Part shown: positions 1 through 8,870 of the stretch, in pieces
Layout: every line of letters starts with the position of its first letter
Position numbering within the stretch: the stretch's first letter is position 1
Assembly (NCBI RefSeq): GCF_003815975.1
Contig: NZ_CP033932.1
Span: 4,321,501 to 4,385,500 of the forward strand
Direction of reading: 5' to 3'
Length of the DNA stretch: 64,000 nt
Origin: Chryseobacterium bernardetii
Lineage (GTDB): Bacteria > Bacteroidota > Bacteroidia > Flavobacteriales > Weeksellaceae
Position numbers and translations under genes: made by a program
The notes under the pieces: generated by a model
Seen by the model: only the letters and a program-made list of their open reading frames with translations
Databases searched by the model: none
Told to the model about the DNA's origin: nothing

Positions 1-1
1 T

Positions 2-550
2 TCATTATTTAAGGAATGGAGTAAACCCTTTATTTTTCTGGATGATGAACAGATTCAGCTGGCTACGATGTATTTTGAGCAGATGTACAAGCTGAACCAT
101 TCTACCTATCCTTTCCGTTGCAGTGGTATTAAAAGCAATCTGGCTTCTGTTCTGCACCTTGCCCTTCAAAACAGGGTTGAGGATGTAAGCCTTAATGAGC
201 TCCCAGCCAATGTCCGCCTGTACAGATTATTTGATGAGCTTCTGAATAAACAGTTCCCTTTGGATTCTCCAGCCTATCCTTTAGCTTTAAAAACAGCTTC
301 TGATTTTGCAGACCATCTGAATGTGCATGTAAACCATTTGAATTCATCAGTAAAATCGGTTACAGGCCTCACCACAACCCATATCATTAAGGAAAAAATA
401 TTTGAAGAATCCAAGAACCTGCTTAAATACACGAATTGGGACATTGCCCAGGTGGGCTATACGCTTGGTTTTGAGCAGCCTTCCCATTTTAATAATTTCT
501 TTAAAAAACATGCTGAGACTTCTCCCTTAAAATTTAAAAATTCTTTCTAA
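2..550 (+). CDS. AraC-family transcriptional regulator, C-terminal part (gene cut by window edge)
   Basis: The reading frame is open from base 2, before the first ATG at 68, so this is the 3' part of a gene that begins outside the window. The last ~90 residues form a typical AraC/XylS DNA-binding domain: a first helix-turn-helix around HVNHLNSSVKSVTG and a second around WDIAQVGYTLGFEQPSHFNNFFKKH, the hallmark pattern of the second helix pair, ending in the usual SPLKFK. The upstream residues would belong to a cupin-like sensor domain. It probably controls the drug exporter that follows 82 bp downstream on the same strand; this is inferred from position only. Confidence 0.85.
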   Translation, partial: SLFKEWSKPFIFLDDEQIQLATMYFEQMYKLNHSTYPFRCSGIKSNLASVLHLALQNRVEDVSLNELPANVRLYRLFDELLNKQFPLDSPAYPLALKTASDFADHLNVHVNHLNSSVKSVTGLTTTHIIKEKIFEESKNLLKYTNWDIAQVGYTLGFEQPSHFNNFFKKHAETSPLKFKNSF

Positions 551-632
551 ATATTTGAATTTTGTAATTTTTACTTTGTCTTTTAAAACTCAATTTTCTA
601 TTCTTGAACTATTTTTGCATAGTAAAAAATGA

Positions 633-1844
633 ATGAATATGTTGAGAGAAGCATCTGAGAAACGCATCAGATTAATAACCATTATGGCCTTCGTGTCTAT
701 CCCGCTTTCGGGGTTTGTCACTGATATTTACCTGCCGTCATTCCCTTCTATGGCCAAGGAAATGATGGTTTCGGAAAAAGATATACAGATTACTTTAACA
801 TCTTATCTCCTTAGCTATGGAATTTCCCAGCTGTTTGTGGGTGGAATTCTTGATAGTATCGGCCGTTACCGTCCTAAATTACTTGCTTTATTGGTCCTGA
901 TACTTAGCAGTATTTTTATTACGATGACCAACAGTATTTTACTGATCTGTCTGCTCCGTATTCTTCAGGGGATTGCTGTATCTGTACTTGTTGTGGCTAC
1001 CCGCGCCATTTTTGTAGATATTTACGATGCCGAACGGGTAAAGCACTATCTGAGCTATTTTACAATTGCATGGTCCTGTGGCCCAATTCTGGCGCCTTTC
1101 CTGGGCGGTTATCTTGAAAAGTTATTTAACTGGCATGCTAACTTTTATTTTCTTGCCTTTTATGCAGGATTTTTATTTCTGTTTGAATGGTTCTTCAGCG
1201 GTGAGAGTCTTCCACAAAAGAAGAAACTTGATCTTTCAGAGAATATCAGCCTGTATTCAATGATGCTTAAAAACAAGATATTTATGCTAGGGATTATAAT
1301 TCTGGGATTAAGTTATTCTATTGTTATGCTCTTCAATATTACCGGACCTTTTATTATTGAAAACACTTTCCATTTTACACCTGTGGTGATTGGATACTGT
1401 ACCCTGATTTTAGGTTTTTCATGGATGATCGGAGGCTTTATAGGAAAACGCAGGCTGGGATTAGATTTTAAATCAAGGATCTTACTGCCTATTATCCTTC
1501 AATTGATATTGATTACAGGATTAATTGCTACCAGTTATTTTGCGGAAAGCCTTTATATCATGATTCCTTTTGCTTTTTTTATTCATATCTGCTCGGGAGT
1601 CTTATTTACATCATTCTTTACAACAAGTATGCTGTATTTTCCTAAAAATGCAGGCACTGCTGGTGGATTGATGGGAGGTCTGGTATACGTAATCACTTCA
1701 GTTACAAGTTTTATTATTTCCGTAAGCGGAACTGTAACAGAACAGAAAGGGCTTTCCTGGCGATACCTAATAATTGCGATCCTATTGTTTTCAGTAATTA
1801 TCATTATGCATCAGGCGGTTAAAAAAGAAAAGGCAGAGAATTGA
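633..1844 (+). CDS. Bcr/CflA-type multidrug efflux MFS transporter
   Basis: A 403-residue integral membrane protein with about 12 hydrophobic segments. The first loop carries DIYLPSFPSM, and the TM2-TM3 loop carries GGILDSIGRYRPKL, the Bcr/CflA version of the MFS motif A. Such proteins use the proton gradient to export drugs such as bicyclomycin, chloramphenicol or sulfonamides; the substrate here cannot be told from sequence. Two ATGs lie close together (629 and 633); only 633 is in frame. A TATTTTTG box at 610-617 fits the Bacteroidota -7 promoter element. The AraC-type regulator just upstream is a likely controller. The stop codon lies inside a terminator hairpin. Confidence 0.88.
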   Translation: MNMLREASEKRIRLITIMAFVSIPLSGFVTDIYLPSFPSMAKEMMVSEKDIQITLTSYLLSYGISQLFVGGILDSIGRYRPKLLALLVLILSSIFITMTNSILLICLLRILQGIAVSVLVVATRAIFVDIYDAERVKHYLSYFTIAWSCGPILAPFLGGYLEKLFNWHANFYFLAFYAGFLFLFEWFFSGESLPQKKKLDLSENISLYSMMLKNKIFMLGIIILGLSYSIVMLFNITGPFIIENTFHFTPVVIGYCTLILGFSWMIGGFIGKRRLGLDFKSRILLPIILQLILITGLIATSYFAESLYIMIPFAFFIHICSGVLFTSFFTTSMLYFPKNAGTAGGLMGGLVYVITSVTSFIISVSGTVTEQKGLSWRYLIIAILLFSVIIIMHQAVKKEKAEN

Positions 1845-1858
1845 TCTCTGCTTTTTTT
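1833..1858 (+). terminator. Rho-independent terminator of the MFS gene
   Basis: Arms GCAGAGA (1833-1839) and TCTCTGC (1845-1851) with a 5-nt loop are followed by seven T. The stop codon of the transporter is inside the loop. The lactonase gene converges from the other side. Confidence 0.85.
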
Positions 1859-1871
1859 ATTTTTGTTTGAA

Positions 1872-2993
1872 TTAATATTTCCTGACCTGCACTGTAGAAA
1901 CACCATTCAGTTTCAATTTTCTGCCTACTTTTTTCAGCAATCCAGTTTCTGCATTCCGTTTAAAGACAACAACAGTTCCGCTTACCGGATGAGTTACAAT
2001 TAAAAACCTTCCGGTACTATCTATTGTAAAAGTTCTTGGATGCTTTCCTTTTGTGGATTGATATCCTAAGGTTTTCAATGTGCCATCATCTGAAATTGAA
2101 AATATGCCAATATTGTTTTCATTTCCGCGGTTTGAAGCATACAGATAGCGTCCATCAGGAGAAATATGAACATCTGAACTTTCAAAATTATCTTTAAACT
2201 GGTCTGGATGAGTATTAATTCTCTGAAAAGGATCCAGCTTTCCGTTATCATACCGGTAAACACTTACAGCTCCATCCATTTCTTCAATACAATAGGCAAA
2301 CTTCCCGTTGGGATGAAAAGCAAAATGTCTGGGACCGCTTCCTAAAGAAGTTGGCGTGAAAGGCTTTTCAGCTTCTGTTAATGGCTCTTTCTTATCCGCT
2401 TCAAATTGATAAGCCCTGATTTTATCAGCTCCCAGATCAGGCAAAAACACATACTTGAAATCAGGAGAAAAAACGGTTGAATGAATATGGGCACGATCCT
2501 GTCTGCCAGGATTTACACTTCCTTCTGAAAACTGAAAATTCTGTATCCCCGGCTGTATCATTCCGTTTTCTGAAATGGGATAAACAGAAACGCTTCCTTC
2601 AGTATAGTTTCCGTTGATCAGCCATTTTCCATTCTTATGAGCAGCGAGATAAACCGGGTTTTCTCCTCCCGTTTTCTGGCTATTGATGAAACTAAGGGAT
2701 TTTTTGCCGGGATCAAATTCGAAACTGCTCACACTGCCTGCATTTTTTGTTTTGCTTTCAGTACAGGCAAAAATATATTTTCCATCCTGTGACAGCGTCA
2801 GAAACGATGGGTTTAAAATTCCTGTAACAGAAGTTATTTTTGAGAGTTTTCCTTTGAGAGTGTCTAACTCATAGACGTAGATTCCTTCGGTTTCTTTGTT
2901 ATGGTTAAATGAACCAAAAAACACATAGGTATTCTGTGCACACAATTGCAGCCCTGTTAAAAAGACAAGTATTGCACTTACTGTTTTCTTCAA
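1872..2993 (-). CDS. Secreted lactonase-family beta-propeller protein (6-phosphogluconolactonase-like)
   Basis: 373 residues with a cleavable signal peptide (MKKTVSAILVFLTGLQLCAQ) and a seven-bladed-propeller repeat pattern. Family landmarks are visible: NPSFLTLSQDGKYIFA, the GGENPVYLAAHKNGKWL turn, RQDRAHIHSTVFSPD, GSGPRHFAFHPNGKFAYCI and SSDVHISPDGRYLYASNRG. The family includes the Pgl-type 6-phosphogluconolactonase of E. coli, which is cytoplasmic. Because this protein is exported, a role in hydrolysing a periplasmic sugar lactone or a purely structural role is as likely. It stands alone, converging on the MFS gene. Function is assigned only at family level. Confidence 0.8.
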   Translation of the reverse strand: MKKTVSAILVFLTGLQLCAQNTYVFFGSFNHNKETEGIYVYELDTLKGKLSKITSVTGILNPSFLTLSQDGKYIFACTESKTKNAGSVSSFEFDPGKKSLSFINSQKTGGENPVYLAAHKNGKWLINGNYTEGSVSVYPISENGMIQPGIQNFQFSEGSVNPGRQDRAHIHSTVFSPDFKYVFLPDLGADKIRAYQFEADKKEPLTEAEKPFTPTSLGSGPRHFAFHPNGKFAYCIEEMDGAVSVYRYDNGKLDPFQRINTHPDQFKDNFESSDVHISPDGRYLYASNRGNENNIGIFSISDDGTLKTLGYQSTKGKHPRTFTIDSTGRFLIVTHPVSGTVVVFKRNAETGLLKKVGRKLKLNGVSTVQVRKY

Positions 2994-3312
2994 TTTATTA
3001 GTTTTTATGAATAGTCTGAAATATCATAGGAAATAAATTTAATTATTTTATTTGAAGTTAAATATTTAAATCCTAAAAATAATTTTCGAACGCCCCTGCA
3101 GCAAAGTATTTCATAGTTTCCCGCAGGTCCCAAGTAGGTATTAATACATTATATTTACTCTTTTCATAACATTTTTTCCAATAAAAAACTTTATCTTTAC
3201 TCATTCATTTCCAATAAAGGATAACGTACTATCATGATTATGGGAATGATCTATTAACAAGGCTTTATTATTTGGTATAATTAAGCCTATCTTTACTAAA
3301 ATTTAAATTATA
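2994..3312. other. 319-bp intergenic region between divergent genes
   Basis: AT-rich spacer between the lactonase start and the small gene at 3313. It must hold both promoters, but no convincing TTG/TAnnTTTG pair, hairpin or repeat was recognised. Confidence 0.4.
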
Positions 3313-3672
3313 ATGAATTATAAGCTCGAGCTCAATACTCAGGAGCCTAACTCTAAAATTGTTTTTCACAATATTATATTTGATACCTTTAAGATCAATA
3401 TTGTTGAAAGATATATCGGGGCCATGAATTTCCGTCCGAAATTATCTAATGTTTTATTTAAAGTAAGAACCTTGGATAACCAACTCATTAACAGAAAGGA
3501 TGGTAATATAAGGGTAAAAATTAAAGATGACAATTTTGAGACTTATCAGAAATTAACACAGGCACTCAATTCTTACGAATATAAAAATAAGCTGATCAAC
3601 AGACAGGAAACGGATCAGAACTATGTACATTTTATATTAAGCCTGGTGATTGCAAACTATAATCTTAATTAA
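3313..3672 (+). CDS. Hypothetical protein, 119 aa
   Basis: A 119-residue protein with no signal peptide and no membrane segment, mixed charge, and no motif that I recognise. It has a regular alternation of hydrophobic and polar residues as in a small alpha/beta fold (FKINIVERYIGAMNFRPKLSNVLFKVRTLDNQ). It stands alone, with a 300-bp spacer upstream and a 1-kb spacer downstream, so context gives no clue. Its length and amino-acid composition are protein-like, but no homologue is known to me. Confidence 0.5.
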   Translation: MNYKLELNTQEPNSKIVFHNIIFDTFKINIVERYIGAMNFRPKLSNVLFKVRTLDNQLINRKDGNIRVKIKDDNFETYQKLTQALNSYEYKNKLINRQETDQNYVHFILSLVIANYNLN

Positions 3673-3829
3673 TTTTCTGCAATTGATTCTCATTAACACC
3701 ACTTCATTTGGAGTTAATGTATTATCAAACTATTTTCGTCATTGCCCGTTTCCATATTTGGACAATGATGTAAAATATTTTCACAGAGGAAATCTCTGAA
3801 TTTCACCACTAAGACCATTTTATCAGATA

Positions 3830-3857
3830 AGCCTGAAAGTTTTTAAACTTTCAGGCT
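3830..3857. repeat. Perfect 13-bp inverted repeat, hairpin
   Basis: AGCCTGAAAGTTT (3830-3842) and its exact complement (3845-3857) are separated by 2 nt. There is no T-run on either side, so it is not a classical terminator, although it could end transcription of the gene at 3313 about 160 nt upstream. Confidence 0.6.
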
Positions 3858-4104
3858 ATATGTTATATCCTTACTTATTTATTTCCGAAGCAAAAGGCAC
3901 TGATTGCCTCTATCCAACTAAAAGAGATATTTTATTTATTCTCTAATAATACTAAAGATATATATTTATTTTTTCAAGGGTCCACGCGAAGTATTCTCTA
4001 TTATTTTACACTATTTATTTAAAGATAATCAACAAATATCATTATTCAGTATAAAAATTTAAAAACCAAATGAAACCTGCAATACAATTCATTGATAAGT
4101 ACAA

Positions 4105-4135
4105 TTGCCCATTAATTAAATTTGTATTAAATTTG
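4105..4135 (+). promoter_or_regulatory. Bacteroidota-type promoter in an intergenic region
   Basis: TTG at 4105-4107 and TAAATTTG at 4128-4135 are separated by 20 nt, matching the TTG-N(17-23)-TAnnTTTG consensus. No open reading frame starts downstream before the terminator at 4184, so it points to a small RNA. Confidence 0.55.
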
Positions 4136-4141
4136 CACCCG

Positions 4142-4210
4142 ATTCTCATGTTTAATTTGAGTTTTCATGGTTATTAGTTTTTATCCTCGAAGTCATTCGA
4201 GGATTTTTTG
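4142..4210 (+). ncRNA. Candidate ~70-nt small RNA of unknown function
   Basis: The segment lies between a consensus promoter (-7 box 4128-4135) and a strong intrinsic terminator (4184-4210). No reading frame with a start codon of useful length lies between them. It sits in the middle of a 1-kb gene-free stretch (3673-4707). Apart from the hairpin at 3830 and this unit, that stretch holds only AT-rich sequence. The exact 5' end is inferred from the promoter box. I do not recognise a known RNA family. Confidence 0.4.
4184..4210 (+). terminator. Strong intrinsic terminator with no gene in front of it
   Basis: Arms TCCTCGAA (4184-4191) and TTCGAGGA (4196-4203) with a 4-nt loop are followed by six T and GTTT. 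Confidence 0.8.
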
Positions 4211-4707
4211 TTTATATAAACCGTACCCATAAAAGCATAATTATAATTTTCCTCAGTATATCAATTGGTCTAAATATTAAGATATATGTGCTCATATTAT
4301 GACATTGCAATCAAAAAAGAATCACAATTTCGTATCCACTATTTTTTTCCTTAATTAAAAAGTAAAAATCAACTTATACTTAAATCACTTTTTTTTGATT
4401 TTTTAACAATAGACCATCAATAAAAAACAAATTAATCAATAAAATCAACACTAATTTCACTCCAAATCCTACCTAATTTGCAATGTAATACACGAATATA
4501 AAACTAAAATATATAGTTTCACATTAATAAAACCTCTTTATATAAAGGCAATTAACCTAATGTAGTATGTGTGTAGACATCCTGAAATCTTAATTTACAA
4601 AAGAAAAAAAGAGCTGATATTGTTTTTTTATCTAGTTTTAATTCACACAAATTGGATAATTTATTTTACCACTGCTAAAAACATTAATCAACAAAAACAC
4701 CAACATT

Positions 4708-5550
4708 ATGGAATTACACAAGAAGATCTTATTGGGATCATTTATTTCAATGGCTATAGTATCATGTAATACTACCAATGACAGCATAGAAGAAAAAGCA
4801 CCTCAGGAGCAGCAAGGGCTTTCAAAACTGCTAGCTGTATCCAAGGCAGATATCCCTACAGGTTTCGAAAACACACAAATGTGCAAAGATGTTTATCTTC
4901 CCGGAGAGGATAAGGTTCCAGGAACGGCATCAAAAGGAGCTGTTATTACCAGTAAAAAATGGGCCAATGGCAGCGTTATCACTGTAGGTCTTTACGGTGG
5001 CAGCACCTATGTTCGCAACAAGGTAATACAATATGCCAAAGAATGGTCCAAATATGCCAACATAACTTTTAATTTTGTTACCAGTGGAACACCACAGATC
5101 CGTGTGACATTCACATCTGGTGCGGGATCCTATTCATATATAGGAAAAGATGCTCTCAGCATAGCTTCTAATAAAGAAACCATGAACTTCGGCTGGTTTA
5201 ATGATTCAACCAGTGATACAGAATTCAGCAGAACAGTCATTCATGAATTTGGCCATGCCCTTGGAATGATCCATGAGCATCAGCATCCTTTAGCGGCTAT
5301 TCCATGGGATAAACCAAAAGTATATGCCTATTATGCAGGGGCACCCAATTACTGGACACAGGCACAGGTAGACAACAATCTTTTTGCAAAGTATTCAACA
5401 TCACAAACGCAGTACAGCGCCTATGATACCCAATCTATTATGCATTACAGCATCAGTTCAACGTTGACAACAAACGGGTTCAGTGTTGGCAGCAATACTG
5501 TTTTATCTCCCACAGATAAACAATTTATTGCGACAGTATATCCAAAATAA
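4708..5550 (+). CDS. Astacin-like (M12A) zinc metalloprotease, lipoprotein
   Basis: 280 residues. The N-terminus has a short hydrophobic stretch ending in a lipobox-like VSC followed by N, so it is probably a lipidated, surface or periplasmic enzyme. Residues ~35-85 resemble a propeptide. The zinc site HEFGHALGMIHEHQHP at ~175-190 has the HExxHxxGxxHE pattern of astacins, and SIMHYS near residue 245 is the Met-turn with the Tyr used in catalysis. Flavobacterial relatives include flavastacin. The residue after the third His region is HQHP, whereas many astacins have xxxR. It is a single gene followed by an imperfect terminator. Likely role: digestion of extracellular protein. Confidence 0.85.
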   Translation: MELHKKILLGSFISMAIVSCNTTNDSIEEKAPQEQQGLSKLLAVSKADIPTGFENTQMCKDVYLPGEDKVPGTASKGAVITSKKWANGSVITVGLYGGSTYVRNKVIQYAKEWSKYANITFNFVTSGTPQIRVTFTSGAGSYSYIGKDALSIASNKETMNFGWFNDSTSDTEFSRTVIHEFGHALGMIHEHQHPLAAIPWDKPKVYAYYAGAPNYWTQAQVDNNLFAKYSTSQTQYSAYDTQSIMHYSISSTLTTNGFSVGSNTVLSPTDKQFIATVYPK

Positions 5551-5571
5551 AAGTTTACTTATTTTCATATG

Positions 5572-5603
5572 AGTCTGCCTTGTTTACTACAGGGTAGACT
5601 TTT
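5572..5603 (+). terminator. Imperfect terminator after the metalloprotease gene
   Basis: Stem AGTCT.CC (from 5572) pairs with GG.AGACT (to 5600) around a ~10-nt loop, then T3-4. One internal mismatch pair is present. Confidence 0.5.
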
Positions 5604-5632
5604 CATATTGCATTTGTAAACAAGAATGCATA

Positions 5633-6313
5633 TTACAAATTCTTAAATGCATACTCATCATATACAGTACTGATAAGCTGATCAGAATTGATATTTCTTG
5701 AAAAAATAGGATAATGAAAACGATCCAGTTTATTTAAAATCCGGATAAGTTCCATCTTTTCTCTGTGGTTAAGGTTTCCTGCAACAATATTGGTAGCCTG
5801 ACGGATCTTTTCCATTTGGTTTTCCAGGACCTGCAGTCCTCTTTCAGTAATACGGATTAATTTGCTTCGTTTATCCAGGTCAGAGTCTGTCTGCTCAATA
5901 AGTCCCTGACGTAAAAGTCTCGCAATAATAAGCATACCTACCGGTTTATCATGAATATTTTTTTTGATAAGAGCCATCTTAGTCATCTCACCAAAAGCCT
6001 TCAGATTAATCAGATAGATAAAATCTTCCTGGGTAGAGAATTCAGAATGTGAGATGGCAGACTTTGAATAGGTCTTCGCATACCTGTTCAGGTGAACAAG
6101 CAATGTACTTATAGCACTTTCCGGGGTTCTTCCATTCTCTTTACCTTCCCAATACGGTTCTTCCGGATGATCTTTCTGTCCTGAATTTTCCTTATCAGAA
6201 ATCCATGCTTTAAACCCCTGAATAGTTACCGGATACAAATCAGGACAAGTTTGGGCTTCAGTTTCGAATTCCTCCAGTAGGTCTATATAATCTTTAATAA
6301 GTGTATAATTCAT
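5633..6313 (-). CDS. MarR-family regulator with N-terminal extension (paralogue 1, phrB-hemH operon)
   Basis: 226 residues. The C-terminal ~130 form a MarR winged helix: helices TKMALIKKNIHDKPVGMLIIARLLRQGL, then the wing with DKRSKLIRITERG. The first ~95 residues are an extension not found in typical ~150-aa MarR proteins, with the landmarks GFKAW and GKENGRTPES. The same architecture and start (MNxxLIK) recur in the regulator of the carotenoid operon (start 25235) and, more distantly, at 40566. It is the last gene of phrB-hemH-marR, 64 bp after hemH. It probably represses this operon through the palindromes at 8768-8814. The ligand is unknown. Confidence 0.82.
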   Translation of the reverse strand: MNYTLIKDYIDLLEEFETEAQTCPDLYPVTIQGFKAWISDKENSGQKDHPEEPYWEGKENGRTPESAISTLLVHLNRYAKTYSKSAISHSEFSTQEDFIYLINLKAFGEMTKMALIKKNIHDKPVGMLIIARLLRQGLIEQTDSDLDKRSKLIRITERGLQVLENQMEKIRQATNIVAGNLNHREKMELIRILNKLDRFHYPIFSRNINSDQLISTVYDEYAFKNL

Positions 6314-6377
6314 ATCCGCTAAATAGTTTACAAAAATACCTAATTCCTTAAAAAATTACGCAATAATATCATCAAAA

Positions 6378-7406
6378 CTATACTAAATAGAATTGATTAA
6401 GCTGTTCTTCACACAGTATCCGGATAACATCAATCCAACGGTCTTCGTCATTCAGGCAAGGTATATAGGTGAAATTTTCGCCACCTGCTTCCAGAAACTG
6501 CTCTTTTCCTTCAACGGAAATTTCCTCCAGGGTTTCAAGACAGTCAGAAACAAATGCAGGACAAACAATTGCAAGATTTTTAACTCCTTTACCTGGTATA
6601 GTTTCCAATGTATGATCTGTATAAGGCTCTATCCATTTATCTTTTCCTAATCTGGACTGAAAAGAAACAATAACTTTATCTTTAGGCAAACCAAGTTTTC
6701 TGATAACAAGATCAGTAGTGTTAAAGCACTGGTGACGGTAACAAAAAGAATGGCTGGGATGTTTATCTTTATAGCAGCAATCATTCATATTACAGGTCTT
6801 TGTAGGATCTGTCTTATAGATATGACGTTCCGGAACACCATGATAGGAAAATAAGAGGGCATCAAAGTTTTCAGGAAGTTTCTCCCTGATACTTTCTGCC
6901 AGACAATTGGTATACAGATCCCGGTTATAAAATGGCTGCACGTAACTGATCCTTATACCGGGGAATTTTTTCTTTCTTATTTCTTCCGCTTTTTCAATAA
7001 CAGTTTCAGTGGTACTCATTGCATATTGCGGATAAAGAGGAAACAATACAATTTCTGTAATTCCTTTTTCAACAAGGTTCCTAATGCCTGTCTCAATACC
7101 AGGCTCAGCATACCTCATGCCTATTTCTACAGGCACATCTACCAGTTTCTGAAGTTTTTTCTGTATCTTTTTTGTTATTACAATAAGCGGAGAGCCTTCA
7201 TCTGTCCATACCGTTTTATAAGCCTGGGCAGATTTTGCCGGCCTCGTTTTAAGGATAATTCCCTGAACGAGAAGTGCCCTGAAGATCCACCGATAATCAA
7301 TTACTTTTTCATCCATCAGGAATTCATCCAGATATTCCTTTACGTCTTCCACAGCAGTGGATCTTGGTGAGCCAAGATTAATTAGTAAAATTCCTTTTTT
7401 AGCCAA
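6378..7406 (-). CDS. hemH: Ferrochelatase
   Basis: 342 residues, full length for the family. It inserts Fe2+ into protoporphyrin IX, the last step of haem synthesis. Recognisable signatures are GILLINLGSPRS at the N-terminus, YHGVPERH with the catalytic His, and SFQSRLGKDKWIEPYTD near the C-terminus. Between residues ~205 and 230 there are several cysteines (TCNMNDCC, FCYRHQC), an arrangement common in Bacteroidota HemH. It lies between the photolyase (36 bp upstream) and a MarR gene (64 bp downstream), so all three are probably co-transcribed. Free protoporphyrin is a photosensitiser, so removing it under light stress would make sense (inference). Confidence 0.93.
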   Translation of the reverse strand: MAKKGILLINLGSPRSTAVEDVKEYLDEFLMDEKVIDYRWIFRALLVQGIILKTRPAKSAQAYKTVWTDEGSPLIVITKKIQKKLQKLVDVPVEIGMRYAEPGIETGIRNLVEKGITEIVLFPLYPQYAMSTTETVIEKAEEIRKKKFPGIRISYVQPFYNRDLYTNCLAESIREKLPENFDALLFSYHGVPERHIYKTDPTKTCNMNDCCYKDKHPSHSFCYRHQCFNTTDLVIRKLGLPKDKVIVSFQSRLGKDKWIEPYTDHTLETIPGKGVKNLAIVCPAFVSDCLETLEEISVEGKEQFLEAGGENFTYIPCLNDEDRWIDVIRILCEEQLNQFYLV

Positions 7407-7442
7407 TGTATTTATTTTATTAGTGATATAGTATATGACCTG

Positions 7443-8726
7443 TTATTCTGCCAGGGCTTCTTTATAAGTTTTTAATGCTCTTTCTCTTGCTTTGGTGTGT
7501 TCTACAATGGGTTCTTCCCTGTAATCTTCAGGAAGCCACTTTCTGATATACTGAGCGTCTTTATCAAACTTTTTTGCCTGTTCATAGGGATTGAATATCC
7601 TGAAATACGGTGCCGCATCACAGCCACAGCCTGCTGCCCACTGCCAGTTTCCGTTATTGGCTGCCAGATCATAGTCTAACAGTTTTTCAGCAAAGTAGGC
7701 TTCACCCCATCGCCAATCAATAAGCAGGTGCTTGGTAAGGAAGCTTGCAGTGATCATTCTTACCCTGTTGTGCATAAATCCGGTTTCATTCAGCTGTCTC
7801 ATTCCTGCATCTACAATGGGATAGCCTGTTTTCCCTTCGCACCATGCCTTAAATTCTTCTTCATTATTTCTCCAGGCAATATTGTCATATTTCATTTTAA
7901 AGCTTTGGATAACAACACTTGGAAAATGATACAGGATCTGCATAAAAAATTCTCTCCAGATAAGCTCATTAAGCCATATTTCATTATGTTTAACAGCATA
8001 CTGCACACATTTCCGTACAGAAATGGTTCCGAATCGGAGTGCTGTTCCAAGATGGGTAGTATGGTCCATTGCAGGAAAATCCCGGAATTTCCCGTAAGAA
8101 TCTATTATATCACTGTTCAGTTCAGGTTTTATATACTCAAGATCTGTCTTCTCAAATCCTATTTCTTTCAATGACATGATCTCTGAAGTTCCGTTATAGC
8201 TGCCAAAATTGTTAAGGTTTACAGCCACTGTTTCTATATTTTTCAGGTTTTCTTTCCATTTTCTTGAATATGGGGTAAAAACAGTGTAGGGAGTGAGGTC
8301 ATTTTTCAGAATATTGTTCTTTTCAAATATGACCTGATCTTTAAAATCTTTAAACAGAATATGATGTTTGAGCAGGAAATCAGCGATCTGCCGGTCGCGT
8401 TGTATTGCCTGTGGTTCGTAATCCCTATTGCAAAAAACCCGGTCTACATTAAAATCCCGGATTATTTTTTTAAAGGCTTCTACTGGAGTGGCATGATAAA
8501 CATAAAGTCCGCTGTTGTATTTTTTCAGTTCTTTGTGAATCTGTTGTAAGGCCTGATGAATATAATCTACCCTTCTATCATTTTTATGCTGAAGCTGATC
8601 CAGTATTTCTGGATCAAAAATAAAAACCGGAATAACCTTTATTCCTGCATTAAGGGCGTGATGAAGTCCCATATTGTCTTCCAGCCTTAGATCTCTTCTG
8701 AACCAAAAAATATTTACTTTATCCAT
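7443..8726 (-). CDS. phrB: Deoxyribodipyrimidine photolyase (class I)
   Basis: 427 residues. The N-terminal Rossmann antenna domain opens with NIFWFRRDLRLEDN. The C-terminal FAD-binding domain carries LNELIWREFFMQIL, GKTGYPIVDAGMRQL, HNRVRMITASFL and DYDLAANNGNWQW, the classic photolyase signature with Trp residues for electron transfer. It repairs UV-induced pyrimidine dimers using light. It is the first gene of an operon with hemH and a MarR regulator. Two TAnnTTTG-like boxes on the minus strand (8795-8802 and 8774-8781) both overlap copies of the shared palindrome, so repression by the MarR protein is likely. Confidence 0.93.
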   Translation of the reverse strand: MDKVNIFWFRRDLRLEDNMGLHHALNAGIKVIPVFIFDPEILDQLQHKNDRRVDYIHQALQQIHKELKKYNSGLYVYHATPVEAFKKIIRDFNVDRVFCNRDYEPQAIQRDRQIADFLLKHHILFKDFKDQVIFEKNNILKNDLTPYTVFTPYSRKWKENLKNIETVAVNLNNFGSYNGTSEIMSLKEIGFEKTDLEYIKPELNSDIIDSYGKFRDFPAMDHTTHLGTALRFGTISVRKCVQYAVKHNEIWLNELIWREFFMQILYHFPSVVIQSFKMKYDNIAWRNNEEEFKAWCEGKTGYPIVDAGMRQLNETGFMHNRVRMITASFLTKHLLIDWRWGEAYFAEKLLDYDLAANNGNWQWAAGCGCDAAPYFRIFNPYEQAKKFDKDAQYIRKWLPEDYREEPIVEHTKARERALKTYKEALAE

Positions 8727-8767
8727 GATCTGTCTTAAAAAAGCTATAATTCCGTTATTATAATTTT

Positions 8768-8814
8768 AAAATACAAATATACTACCAAATAATACAAAAG
8801 TACATTTATATACT
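8768..8814 (-). promoter_or_regulatory. Promoter/operator region of phrB operon with two MarR-type palindromes
   Basis: Site 1, 8799-8814, reads AGTACA-TTTA-TATACT (one mismatch in the arms). Site 2, 8768-8783, reads AAAATA-CAAA-TATACT (right half perfect, left half degenerate). Their centres are 31 bp apart. On the minus strand each overlaps a candidate -7 box (TACTTTTG, TATATTTG). The same palindrome occurs perfectly at 25248, 25270 and 35397. Confidence 0.6.
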
Positions 8815-8870
8815 AAATATTTAATAAGGCATAAAACTTGTTTAAAATAAGCAGATATAAAATAATAGCT

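Noticed and set aside
3830..3857. Hairpin considered as an intrinsic terminator
   Set aside because: No T-run follows on either strand; listed only as an inverted repeat.
4569..4769. Reading frame of 66 codons overlapping the protease start
   Set aside because: It overlaps the true protease gene in another frame and has a low-complexity, unnatural protein sequence.
8838..8870. TTG start for the small gene next to phrB
   Set aside because: An ATG at 8871 gives a more natural N-terminus.
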